This document shows positions 17,583-25,148 of a stretch of DNA of 38,802 bases, in pieces. This DNA is from Bacteroidales bacterium (GTDB taxonomy: Bacteria; Bacteroidota; Bacteroidia; Bacteroidales; P3), in NCBI GenBank assembly GCA_017555745.1, contig JAFZFU010000080.1, positions 1 through 38,802 on the forward strand. The letters run 5' to 3'. Position 1 is the first letter of the stretch, and the number at the start of each line of letters is the position of its first letter. Below the pieces are notes generated by a model. It was not told the DNA's origin, made no database searches, and saw only the letters and a program-made list of their open reading frames with translations. The translations under genes were made by a program, and so were the position numbers.

Positions 17583-19088
17583 ATGAAAAAGAGATTTTTA
17601 ATTGGTTCATCTACTGTAGTGTTGATAGTGCTTTTGGCCTTGGTGGTTTTTCAAACATTTATGGTCGAAGAGAGTTTGTGCGCCAGTAAAATGATGTTCG
17701 AGTCGGCTGTAAATGAGTCTATGAATGATGTTATTGCCGAATTAAATAAAGAAAATCTAAAAAAATACTTGACTGATATCGACAAAGATGTTTGGTCGAA
17801 ATACGGTAGAGTTGAAGAAATTAATACTCAAATGAAGAAGATGAGGCAAAACAATCCTAATCTTTTTATGCGAATAGATATTTCTAATATGGAGTTGGGC
17901 AATATAAAGGGCTTATCGTGTGTCGACTCATTGGAATTGGTAAGATATTTCGAATTAGCTCACGAGCGTGAACGTTTGAGCGATAGTTCTTTCGCATGGG
18001 AGAATTACGTAAACTATATTGTTGATTATACCGATAATTATAATGTTTTGGAAGTCGATGTTGATTACGCTATGCTCGAACAGCTTATCGAACGCAATTT
18101 GGCTAAACACGATATCTTTATTCATCCTGCTGTAGGTGTGTTTGATATCACTAAAAAGAAACTCTTGTTTACAAACGAAAAATCCGATGTGCGTTTTCTT
18201 ATTTCGTCGCAGTTTATGTACGAATATGCTGTGGGCGGATTAAAAAATGAAAATACGGTTTATGTATCAGTCTTCTTTCATACCTTTCCTTATCTTCTCA
18301 AAAATAATCCATATATATACTTGGCTATAAATATTTTCTTGGGCTTTGTTATCCTTATTGTGTTTATCATGATGATTAAGATGATAATCAGTAAAGAGAA
18401 ATTAGACGAGATGAAAAGTGGTTTTATATCAAATATAAATCACGAATTGAAAACGCCTATATCTACCATATCGCTTGCTTGCGAAATGCTTCAACTTCCC
18501 GAAACTAAGGAGGATAAGACTTCGGTGGATACTTATTTGAGAATAATAACTGAAGAAAACTTGCGTTTAAGGGGACTTGTGGATATAGTATTGCAACAAA
18601 GTAAGATGACTGACACTAAAATGATATCCAACAAAACCTTGATAAATGTACACGACGTGGTGTTGAATGCTAAGAATAATATAGACTTTGTGGTGTCGAA
18701 CAAAAAAGGTAAGATAGACATTAACCTCGATGCTCAAGATCCTATGTTATTTGCCGATAGAGTGCATATTACTAATGTGGTGTATAATCTTGTGGATAAT
18801 GCCATAAAGTACTCGCCGGAGGTCTTGGATATCGTTATTAGGGTTAGCGATACACCAAACTCTATAATCCTTCAGGTGGCCGATAGTGGTATGGGTATTG
18901 CCAAAGATAATATAAAACACATATTTGATAAATTTTATAGAGTGGCTACTGGTAGTGTACACGATGTTAAGGGCTTTGGTATAGGTCTTGCTTATGTTAA
19001 ACAGATAGTACATTTACATAAAGGTAAGATAGATGTAAAAAGTACTCTTGGCGAAGGAACTATATTTACAATTACATTCCCTCGTTAG
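17583..19088 (+). CDS. Membrane sensor histidine kinase (orphan)
   Basis: This 501-residue kinase has two membrane segments (about 5-25 and 247-269) enclosing an extracytoplasmic sensor of about 220 residues, then the HisKA dimerisation helix with phospho-acceptor H287 (INHELKTPIS), and an HATPase domain with N-box (NLVDNAIKYSPE), G1 (DSGMGI), F-box (HIFDKFYRV) and G2 (GFGIGLAYV). All are intact. The general arrangement resembles RprX-type kinases of Bacteroides, but the sensor part is too variable to fix this. No response regulator is encoded next to it; a terminator follows, so the partner must lie elsewhere. Confidence 0.9.
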   Translation: MKKRFLIGSSTVVLIVLLALVVFQTFMVEESLCASKMMFESAVNESMNDVIAELNKENLKKYLTDIDKDVWSKYGRVEEINTQMKKMRQNNPNLFMRIDISNMELGNIKGLSCVDSLELVRYFELAHERERLSDSSFAWENYVNYIVDYTDNYNVLEVDVDYAMLEQLIERNLAKHDIFIHPAVGVFDITKKKLLFTNEKSDVRFLISSQFMYEYAVGGLKNENTVYVSVFFHTFPYLLKNNPYIYLAINIFLGFVILIVFIMMIKMIISKEKLDEMKSGFISNINHELKTPISTISLACEMLQLPETKEDKTSVDTYLRIITEENLRLRGLVDIVLQQSKMTDTKMISNKTLINVHDVVLNAKNNIDFVVSNKKGKIDINLDAQDPMLFADRVHITNVVYNLVDNAIKYSPEVLDIVIRVSDTPNSIILQVADSGMGIAKDNIKHIFDKFYRVATGSVHDVKGFGIGLAYVKQIVHLHKGKIDVKSTLGEGTIFTITFPR

Positions 19089-19213
19089 GTGGAAGATATA
19101 ACATTTGTGCCGGCCCTATCTTGTTTGCTCGAAATAGGATTGGAGGTGCTGAAAAGAAGCTAAGAATACTATATGGCTTTCTTTTACAATATGTAGAAAA
19201 TTAAAAACGATAT

Positions 19214-19258
19214 AACGCGGATAAGGCTTGGATTATAAAAGCCTATTCGCGTTTTTTA
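19214..19258 (+). terminator. Strong rho-independent terminator after the sensor kinase
   Basis: AACGCGGATAAGGC (19214-19227) pairs with GCCTATTCGCGTT (19241-19253), allowing one G-U pair and one bulged A, and runs into a T-rich tail ending near 19258. It closes the protease-lgt-kinase operon. Confidence 0.85.
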
Positions 19259-19263
19259 TTTAA

Positions 19264-19533
19264 TGCAATTTCTAAAAATTGCATTGCAAGTGATTTGTGG
19301 AATTTTGTCGGGAAGATTTTTACTCTCTTTTGATTGAGCATAGCTGGCTATGCGATTGAAAAAGAAATAGAAAGATTTCGGTAAAAAACGCAACGTTGCG
19401 ATTAAGCGAGTAAAGAGCAATGCCTAAGCATTAGCTCTTTCGAGCGATAGCAACATCGACGAAGTCAACGCACGCAAAAGTTCTTTTTGCAATTAATTCG
19501 ATTTCCTAGAACGTGGAATTTTTATAAGTTGCC
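19264..19533. mobile_element. MITE-like non-autonomous element, copy A
   Basis: About 270 bases bounded by imperfect inverted termini: the left end reads TGCAATTTCTAAAAATT and the right end, on the reverse strand, GGCAACTTATAAAAATT. Both sides are flanked by TTAA (19260-19263 and 19534-19537), which looks like a 4-bp target duplication. The left half is clearly the same sequence as copy B at 24022-24216, including a hairpin at the left end (AATGCAATTT-ctaa-AAATTGCATT), GTGATTTGTGGAATTTT and CTATGCGATTGAAAAAGAAA. The right half differs and holds a CGCAACGTTGCG palindrome (19389-19400) and a 12-bp hairpin (19412-19440). It encodes nothing, so any movement would need a transposase from elsewhere. 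Confidence 0.65.
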
Positions 19534-19554
19534 TTAATGTTAGATTTTTGGAGG

Positions 19555-22359
19555 TTATTTTTCTGTTTCCAAAGTGTTGTGGCCGAGCAGGGCGGCTTCC
19601 ATGGCGGCGGTGTTGAATATCATGTGTTGTGGAATATTGTTTAGAATATGGCACCAAAGCAATACAGCCTTGTTTGTGTCGCCGTTTTCCATAAGCCTGT
19701 TGCTTAGTTTTGATATATTTTCCAGCATTAGGTTTAATATCTCCAACGAAGTGTTGCCCACATAGCCGTTCTCTATTTTTCCCCACTCGAAGGTGTTCAT
19801 CACGTTGTTGTAAAACACCTCTGTATCGATGGGCGAAATAAGTGCTTTATCTTTCAAAACAAGCCTATAGGCCATACCTTCCAATTGCAGATAATCGTTC
19901 AAGAAATCTATCTCGCTCAAAGCATAGTCGGTGTAGTATATTGGGCGTCGGGCGTAGTTGTTATTTACGATGTCTAAGTGCATTATGCCGCTGCGTGAGA
20001 GTATTTGTGGCAACTTAATATAGGCTGCCGAGGTGTCGAAACATAAATAATCGAAAGGCATGATGTGGAATATGGGCATGTCGTCGAGTTCTATTATTGA
20101 TGAATCCGATTTGAGATATTCTAATGCAATGCTTGCCATAGTTATATTGTTAGAGCTTTGCGAGAATACTGTTCCCAATCTATCGCCTCTATATGTTTTA
20201 TTATCGAAGGATATAAATACCGTATTGTTGGCTTGGTTTTGGTCTTTTATTTGGTTTATATACCAACTCGACGCTAGCAGGCTTAGGTTTACTATTCTTA
20301 CATCGGTGCGTATGCCTTCTACCTGTTGCAGATACCAAAGTGGGAATGTGTCGTTGTCGCCATTGGTAAATAGTATTGCATTGGGTACACACGATTGCAG
20401 CATGTTATACGCCAAATCGTGGGGGAGATATTGTTTTGAGCGGTCGTGGTCGTCCCAATTTTGGTAGCCCATAAGCCAGGGTACCGATAGCGACAATAGG
20501 CATATAACTGCTGTTATCTTTTTGGTTTGTAATGGTTTCATCTTTTGTATAAGATGAAATATAGAGGCTACACCTATGCTTATCCATACCGAAAAGGTGT
20601 AAAACGATGTCAAATAAACATAGTCTCGTTCGCGATGTTCGTAGGCGGCTTGGTTGAGGTATATAACTATGGCTATGCCCGTAAAAAAGAACAATGTGGA
20701 TAGTATTATGTTGCGTGGTGTGTCTTTGTATAATTGAAAGAAAAATCCTACTATACCCAGTATAAAGGGTATCAAAAAGTAGGTGTTGTGGCGTGGACCT
20801 TTTTCGTGGTCCGAAAGAGGTTCTTTGCCAAACTTATGGTCTATTACCTCGATACCGGTTATCCAATCTTGGTTAAAAAATATGTAGTCTTTTTCGCTTA
20901 TATTTTCGTATTTGCCCGAAAAATTCCACATAAGGTATCGGATATACATATAGCGTAGTTGATAATTGAAAAAGAACGAGATATTGTCGCTAAACGATGG
21001 TTTGTATATTTCTTTTCCGTCTATTTCTACAAATCGGCCTTTTCCTTCGGTCCATGTGTAGTAGTTTTCGCCAAATGCTTCGCCATGTTTCCACATTCGG
21101 GGGAATATGGTGTAAAACTCTTTGTCGAATAGCGCTTTGCTGTTTTGCCCGGTGTTTGATATTACGTATCGTGGTGTTATTTTAATATCGTTGTGGAGTT
21201 TCAGATATTTGTTTGCTTCGGTTATGGAATGGCACGTATCGATGGTTTTCGAGTCGTTTTCCACAATGTATACCATGTCGTATTGTGCTTTGCCGTCGGT
21301 ATATCTGTCGAAGGGGGCTGTATAGTATGGTCCGTATATAAGTGGTGCTTTTTCGTATTGGTCGCGTTGTATGTATGAGTATAGGGTTTTGGGGTTTGAG
21401 GGTTGTGCTTCGTTGGTAACGGGCTCGGCCATCGAGCAGAACATGCTGACGAACTGTACCGACAGTCCTATTACAAGATATAGTGTGCATATAATAAACA
21501 GTTTGATGGCGTTTTTGTGCAAAAGGCTTGCTACTACTATGCTTAATACGAAGACTGCGGCTGTGGCACCCAAATATATAACCACGCTTCCCAATATGCT
21601 TATATTAAACTCGTTTACAAGCCAAACCGATGTTTCGCCTGCGAGGTAGAAAAATCCGGGTATTATGCCTAAGAATATCATTGCCAACAATGCCATGGAT
21701 ACCACCAAGGCTACTATGCTGTGTGCTATGCTGCGTTTGTAGTTGTGGTAATAATACATCATTGCCATGGCGGGTATTACAAGCAGTGACAGATTATGTA
21801 CGCTAAACGACAGTCCTATAAGAAAGAATATGAGTATAATCCATCGGTAGGAGAGGGAGGTACTGCGGCAGTATTTGGTCATACACCAAATTATCAATGC
21901 CGAAAATAATCCCGAAAGGGCATATACTTCGCTTTCTACGGCCGAAAACCAAAAAGTGTCGGAAAAGGCGTAGGCCATAGAGCCTGCAAAACCCGATGCG
22001 AGGATAACAGCATTGGGGTAGCGTATCTTTGGGTTATTTCCCGAAAATAGTTGTTTTAAAAAGTAGGTAGAGGTCCAAAACAATAACATTATGGTCAATC
22101 CCGAAGCCACTGCCGAAAGCATATTTATGCAGTATGCCACATTGGCGGTATTGTTTATTGCCGGCAGCGAAAATATTTTTGCCAACAAAACATATAGCGG
22201 TGCTCCGGGTGGATGCCCTACTTGCAAGCCGTATCCTACGCTTATCCATTCGCCACAGTCCCAAAAACTTACTGATGGCTCGAGGGTAAGCGTATATACT
22301 GCCGTAGATATTACAAATACCAATAATCCTATAACATTATTGTATCGTTGAAACGTCAT
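19555..22359 (-). CDS. DUF2723 multi-pass membrane protein, GT-C type glycosyltransferase (TMEM260-like)
   Basis: This 934-residue protein starts with the DUF2723 hallmark: a first membrane helix, then an acidic loop FWDCGEW (D34, E37) and GHPPGAP (48-54). About a dozen further membrane segments follow in the first 340 residues and around 520-640, and the C-terminal 300 residues form a soluble domain. The family has a GT-C fold like protein O-mannosyltransferases, and human TMEM260 is an O-mannosyltransferase, so use of a lipid-linked sugar outside the membrane is likely; donor and acceptor are not known here. It is the last gene of a three-gene minus-strand operon, nine bases after the LptE-like gene. 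Its end faces repeat element copy A. Confidence 0.85.
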   Translation of the reverse strand: MTFQRYNNVIGLLVFVISTAVYTLTLEPSVSFWDCGEWISVGYGLQVGHPPGAPLYVLLAKIFSLPAINNTANVAYCINMLSAVASGLTIMLLFWTSTYFLKQLFSGNNPKIRYPNAVILASGFAGSMAYAFSDTFWFSAVESEVYALSGLFSALIIWCMTKYCRSTSLSYRWIILIFFLIGLSFSVHNLSLLVIPAMAMMYYYHNYKRSIAHSIVALVVSMALLAMIFLGIIPGFFYLAGETSVWLVNEFNISILGSVVIYLGATAAVFVLSIVVASLLHKNAIKLFIICTLYLVIGLSVQFVSMFCSMAEPVTNEAQPSNPKTLYSYIQRDQYEKAPLIYGPYYTAPFDRYTDGKAQYDMVYIVENDSKTIDTCHSITEANKYLKLHNDIKITPRYVISNTGQNSKALFDKEFYTIFPRMWKHGEAFGENYYTWTEGKGRFVEIDGKEIYKPSFSDNISFFFNYQLRYMYIRYLMWNFSGKYENISEKDYIFFNQDWITGIEVIDHKFGKEPLSDHEKGPRHNTYFLIPFILGIVGFFFQLYKDTPRNIILSTLFFFTGIAIVIYLNQAAYEHRERDYVYLTSFYTFSVWISIGVASIFHLIQKMKPLQTKKITAVICLLSLSVPWLMGYQNWDDHDRSKQYLPHDLAYNMLQSCVPNAILFTNGDNDTFPLWYLQQVEGIRTDVRIVNLSLLASSWYINQIKDQNQANNTVFISFDNKTYRGDRLGTVFSQSSNNITMASIALEYLKSDSSIIELDDMPIFHIMPFDYLCFDTSAAYIKLPQILSRSGIMHLDIVNNNYARRPIYYTDYALSEIDFLNDYLQLEGMAYRLVLKDKALISPIDTEVFYNNVMNTFEWGKIENGYVGNTSLEILNLMLENISKLSNRLMENGDTNKAVLLWCHILNNIPQHMIFNTAAMEAALLGHNTLETEK

Positions 22360-22368
22360 TTTAGTTGT

Positions 22369-22881
22369 TTACCAGTTTACTACAGACTTATTAAATACAT
22401 CATCAATCAGTTCATTAACAATTTCTTCGCATAAAGAGTTTTCGATACTCGAAAAATTCATTTGAGCGCTAAACTCTTTGTATCTCGAAAACGATTGTTC
22501 GAAACCGGTTTCCGGGTCTTTGGTGTTTGTAAATTTTACTTTTATTGTTATCGTCAAACGGTTCATTGCTGCTTGGTCGTTGCCTGTTATGGCTGTGGGC
22601 TGCATGGTGTAGCCGCTTATTTCGCCACGTATGTCTAAATCGCCGTCGTAGTCTACTAAGTTTAAACTTGTTTGTGATGCAAAAGCATTGCGCATACCAT
22701 CGGTAAGTATTTGACTTAATTGTGGATTTACCAACGATGCATAGTTCGGAAACGTTTGTATCGATATAGTTTTGGCATCGGGCGGTATCGAGGCTCCCGT
22801 AAATGTGTAGCCTCCCGTACAGCATGTCATAGATAGTATTACCATGCCAATAAAGCCCGCTATCGCAACAAGTTTTTTCAT
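22369..22881 (-). CDS. lptE: LptE-family LPS assembly lipoprotein
   Basis: The 170-residue product has a lipoprotein-type signal (CILSMTCC region, lipid-bearing Cys at 20 or 21) followed by GYTFTGASIPPDAKTISI, the typical opening of Bacteroidetes LptE proteins. The NPQLSQILTDGMRNAF and VDYDGDLDIRGEISGY stretches match the family's alternating helix and strand pattern. LptE plugs the LptD barrel and helps insert lipopolysaccharide into the outer leaflet. The operon is unusual in placing it between a type IX cargo protein and a membrane glycosyltransferase, with nine-base gaps on both sides. Family assignment is by pattern and length. Confidence 0.82.
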   Translation of the reverse strand: MKKLVAIAGFIGMVILSMTCCTGGYTFTGASIPPDAKTISIQTFPNYASLVNPQLSQILTDGMRNAFASQTSLNLVDYDGDLDIRGEISGYTMQPTAITGNDQAAMNRLTITIKVKFTNTKDPETGFEQSFSRYKEFSAQMNFSSIENSLCEEIVNELIDDVFNKSVVNW

Positions 22882-22890
22882 TTTTGTCGG

Positions 22891-23937
22891 TTATTTTACT
22901 ACTATGGTTTTTACTGTTTTATGTCCATTTTGGGTAACTACCATAAGGTATGTGCCGCTTTGCGGAAGGGTAAATATAGTGCCGTTGTCGCAATCTTTTT
23001 GTTCCAAAACTTTTTGTCCCACATTATTGTAGAATATTACATCGGCCGATGAGTTGTCGCTTATGCTCAGTGTTATATTGCCGATTGTGGGGTTGGGATA
23101 GCAATTTATCTTGCTGTCGTCGGCCGAGTTTATGCTGTTGGTTCCGCTAAGCGAAAGGTTGTCGATATATAATTTGGAGCCTATGGCCATATTTTGTATT
23201 TGCGACGAAAATATTATTATCTCCAACGAGTCGGCGGTGCCAAGTGGCAATGTAAAATATGGTATTTCAAATTCTTGGTATTCGTTATTGGTAGCTTCCA
23301 AAACCGACATTCCCAATCCTGTTACCGAACGGCGATTGCTGCCGCTGTCGTAGCGGGTGCCTACAAGCAGTATCATGGCTGCATCGTCGGTGCTGTTTTC
23401 ACCGGGTATGTATTTGTAGTGTCCCTTAAGTCCGCCCGGTGTAAAACCATTCAAAGGCATGCCGCCTTGTAGGTAGTTCGAAATATCGCCTGCCAAAAGT
23501 GTTTGCAATAGCGATTCCATACCCATGTCATCGTTCATCATGCCCGCAAGGTCGGTTATCATGGATAATACATTAATCTTTCCTATGCTCATTATCGATG
23601 GCAAGCCGGTAAATTCTATATTCCCCATCGAACTTAATGCCGAACTTATCAATTCGTCGAATTGTTTGGTTTCGAGTATGGCTGCGTATGTGCCGCTTTG
23701 TGCATCGGTGGTTTTGTTTACCGAACTTATAGGATACGAAAACTGAATGCCGAAAGTGTCGATATCCACCGACAAACTTTGCCAACCGGTAGGGCTTTCG
23801 TATTGGAAAATTATAAATCCTTCGGAAGTCCAATTTTCAAAACTATTGTTAGGAATTTCGGGGGTATTCTGAGACATCATTTTTGGCGAAATGCCTAAAA
23901 CTAATGCTGATAAAACAGCTATGTATAATTTTTTCAT
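22891..23937 (-). CDS. Secreted protein with a type IX secretion C-terminal sorting domain
   Basis: This 348-residue protein has a signal peptide (residues 1-22, KMMSQ) and a beta-rich body beginning IPNNSFENWTSEG, a start often seen in Bacteroidetes surface proteins with PCMD-like carbohydrate-associated domains. Residues about 278-348 form a type A sorting domain: CYPNPTIGNITLSI, a central VIFYNNVGQKVLEQ and the end SGTYLMVVTQNGHKTVKTIVVK pattern (GTYxVxV, then K-x-V-K). That tail is recognised by the type IX machinery and removed or exchanged for a lipid anchor on the surface. PorQ, a part of that machinery, is encoded at 3335. It heads the operon with the LptE-like gene. What it binds is unknown. 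Confidence 0.82.
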   Translation of the reverse strand: MKKLYIAVLSALVLGISPKMMSQNTPEIPNNSFENWTSEGFIIFQYESPTGWQSLSVDIDTFGIQFSYPISSVNKTTDAQSGTYAAILETKQFDELISSALSSMGNIEFTGLPSIMSIGKINVLSMITDLAGMMNDDMGMESLLQTLLAGDISNYLQGGMPLNGFTPGGLKGHYKYIPGENSTDDAAMILLVGTRYDSGSNRRSVTGLGMSVLEATNNEYQEFEIPYFTLPLGTADSLEIIIFSSQIQNMAIGSKLYIDNLSLSGTNSINSADDSKINCYPNPTIGNITLSISDNSSADVIFYNNVGQKVLEQKDCDNGTIFTLPQSGTYLMVVTQNGHKTVKTIVVK

Positions 23938-23963
23938 TGTAATGTAATTTTATAATTGATTTG

Positions 23964-23971
23964 CAAAGATA
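23964..23971 (-). promoter_or_regulatory. -7 box for the cargo-lptE-DUF2723 operon
   Basis: Reverse strand TATCTTTG matches TAnnTTTG and lies 27 bases upstream of the start codon at 23937. The same TATCTTTG box stands before the envC-like and proS genes. Repeat element copy B ends some 50 bases further upstream. Confidence 0.6.
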
Positions 23972-24021
23972 CGACTTTTTTTTGAACTTGCACTTTTGTT
24001 TGTGGCTATTTGTTTTTTTTA

Positions 24022-24216
24022 GGCAATTTCTAAAAATTGTTTTGTCGGTGATTTGTGGAATTTTACCAAAAAGATTTCTGCTTTCTTTTTCAATCGTATA
24101 GCCCGCTATGCGATTGAAAAAGAAATAAAAAGATTTCTCTAAAAAACACAAGGTACGCGAAAGTTTAAAGAAGAATTCTTCCAACTTACTAAAACGTGTA
24201 ATTTTTAGAAGTTGCC
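24022..24216. mobile_element. MITE-like non-autonomous element, copy B
   Basis: 195 bases with 17-bp terminal inverted repeats differing at one position: GGCAATTTCTAAAAATT at 24022-24038 and AATTTTTAGAAGTTGCC at 24200-24216. TTTA flanks both ends (24018-24021 and 24217-24220), as expected for a 4-bp target duplication. Inside is a 20-bp hairpin with one G-U pair, its left arm at 24081-24100 and right arm at 24105-24124 (ends CTATGCGATTGAAAAAGAAA) around the loop CCCG. It has no coding capacity. Copy A at 19264-19533 shares the left half. Confidence 0.7.
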
Positions 24217-24333
24217 TTTAACTATTAGTTTTTTATCGGATATTATCAAATATCTAAGGTTGTGGCCTGAAATCCGCCTTCGTGCCGCCCTTTAATTGCG
24301 TTGTTGTCTACTCGCCTTGTATGCAAAATTTCC

Positions 24334-24399
24334 TCGCGAGGAGATTGATAAAACATCGCGAGGAAAATTCTGTGCACTCACGTGAAATTTATCTATAAA
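24334..24399. repeat. Degenerate tandem repeats with a 22-base period (array 1)
   Basis: Units begin at 24334 (TCGCGAGGAGATTGAT), 24356 (TCGCGAGGAAAATTCT) and 24378 (TCACGTGAAATTTATC), each exactly 22 bases after the last. The bases just before (24312, TCGCCTTGTATGCAAAATTT) may be a worn unit. The first 8 bases of each unit are best kept. There are no spacers and no cas genes, so it is not a CRISPR array. The same unit and period recur at 36357-36466. Confidence 0.65.
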
Positions 24400-24425
24400 T
24401 CTATTTCAGGATAAGAATGAAATAA

Positions 24426-24475
24426 GGCAACTTCTAATAATTCCACGTTTCTAACTTTTTAGCCCCGAAAGTTGC
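24426..24475. mobile_element. Short remnant of the MITE-like family (copy C)
   Basis: The left end GGCAACTTCTAATAATTCC followed by ACGT matches the reverse complement of the right end of copy A (GGCAACTTATAAAAATTCC, then ACGT). A worn opposite end, AAAGTTGC, stands at 24468-24475. The middle is lost, so this is probably an internally deleted or decayed copy. Confidence 0.45.
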
Positions 24476-24693
24476 TTAATATACAAAAAGGGTGGGCGTT
24501 CTCCCAAGTAGAAGGATAACCGAGAGAATCGTTTCGCTTATGTTTCGCAGACAATGCACCGTAAGAAGTTCTTGTTTTATTGTTCGCTACAGCCACAATA
24601 CCAATCATCGAGTAAGCTATTTTGAGGTAAAAACAGTCTCTCCGAATAGGACAAGTATTAGAAAAATATTACAAAAATAGATGTCAAACCACT

Positions 24694-24723
24694 TGCATAT
24701 ATGCCAAATATTACTTATTTTTG
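24694..24723 (+). promoter_or_regulatory. Near-consensus promoter for the small LRR gene
   Basis: TTG at 24694-24696, a 19-base spacer, then TATTTTTG at 24716-24723 fit the Bacteroidetes -33/-7 pattern very well. Transcription should start near 24730, about 66 bases before the GTG start codon at 24796. Confidence 0.7.
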
Positions 24724-24795
24724 TAATCTATGAGGAAAAGAATGTACAGTGAATAACCTAAAGGATATCAATTATTTAAACCAATAAATATAGTT

Positions 24796-25086
24796 GTGGA
24801 TACTCAAGAATACAATACAAAAGTAACCGAAGAAGATATAGCCAACGATATAAAAGATGGATATGGTTGCGTATATACTCGAGATGTTAAACGATTACTT
24901 AATGGAAGTTTCGATATAATATCTTACATTGTAAAGGAAGGAACTGTAGTAATATGTGCTGAGGCTTTTCATGATTTTCCAAACTCGTCATCCTTGCAAA
25001 GTATAGTTGTGTCTAAAGGGAAAAATGAATATTTTGAAAGCATTTTAGAAGAAGAATATCATCATTTGCTGAAAGAGGTGGTATAA
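24796..25086 (+). CDS. Short protein with a BspA-like leucine-rich repeat (LRR_5) segment
   Basis: The 96-residue frame has no ATG near its beginning; GTG at 24796 is the likely start, in reach of a near-consensus promoter. Residues about 38-80 (SYIVKEGTVVICAEAFHDFP and then SSLQSIVVS) carry the pattern of one to one and a half LRR_5 repeats: I-x-x-GT-x-x-I-x-x-x-AF, then SLxxIxxxxx. There is no signal peptide, unlike full BspA-type surface proteins, which have many such repeats. It may be a relic of a larger LRR gene or a small cytosolic protein. It precedes the DUF1848 gene by 62 bases. Confidence 0.55.
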   Translation: MDTQEYNTKVTEEDIANDIKDGYGCVYTRDVKRLLNGSFDIISYIVKEGTVVICAEAFHDFPNSSSLQSIVVSKGKNEYFESILEEEYHHLLKEVV

Positions 25087-25148
25087 TTACATAAAACAAA
25101 AGAGAATTAGAAAATAAACCAACTCTCATTCAATAACAGATTAATTAT

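Larger units (their letters stand above)
19089..19554. other. Intergenic region between converging genes, mostly filled by repeat element copy A
   Basis: After the kinase stop come 125 bases with no gene, the terminator at 19214-19258, then repeat element copy A (19264-19533) and 21 bases before the stop of the minus-strand glycosyltransferase gene. No open reading frame here looks real. Confidence 0.8.
23938..24795. other. Long gene-free, repeat-rich stretch
   Basis: About 860 bases with no credible protein gene. It holds the minus-strand promoter (23964-23971), MITE-like copy B (24022-24216), the first 22-base-period array (24334-24399), a remnant of the same MITE family (24426-24475) and a good plus-strand promoter (24694-24723). 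Between 24480 and 24690 only an unconvincing 62-codon open frame is present. Confidence 0.75.

Noticed and set aside
24334..24399. CRISPR array
   Set aside because: The 22-base units follow each other directly, without spacers between conserved repeats, and the units themselves vary. No cas genes are present.
24492..24680. 62-codon plus-strand open frame in the repeat-rich stretch
   Set aside because: No recognisable motif, basic and irregular composition, no promoter or neighbour that fits, and it begins inside repeat debris.
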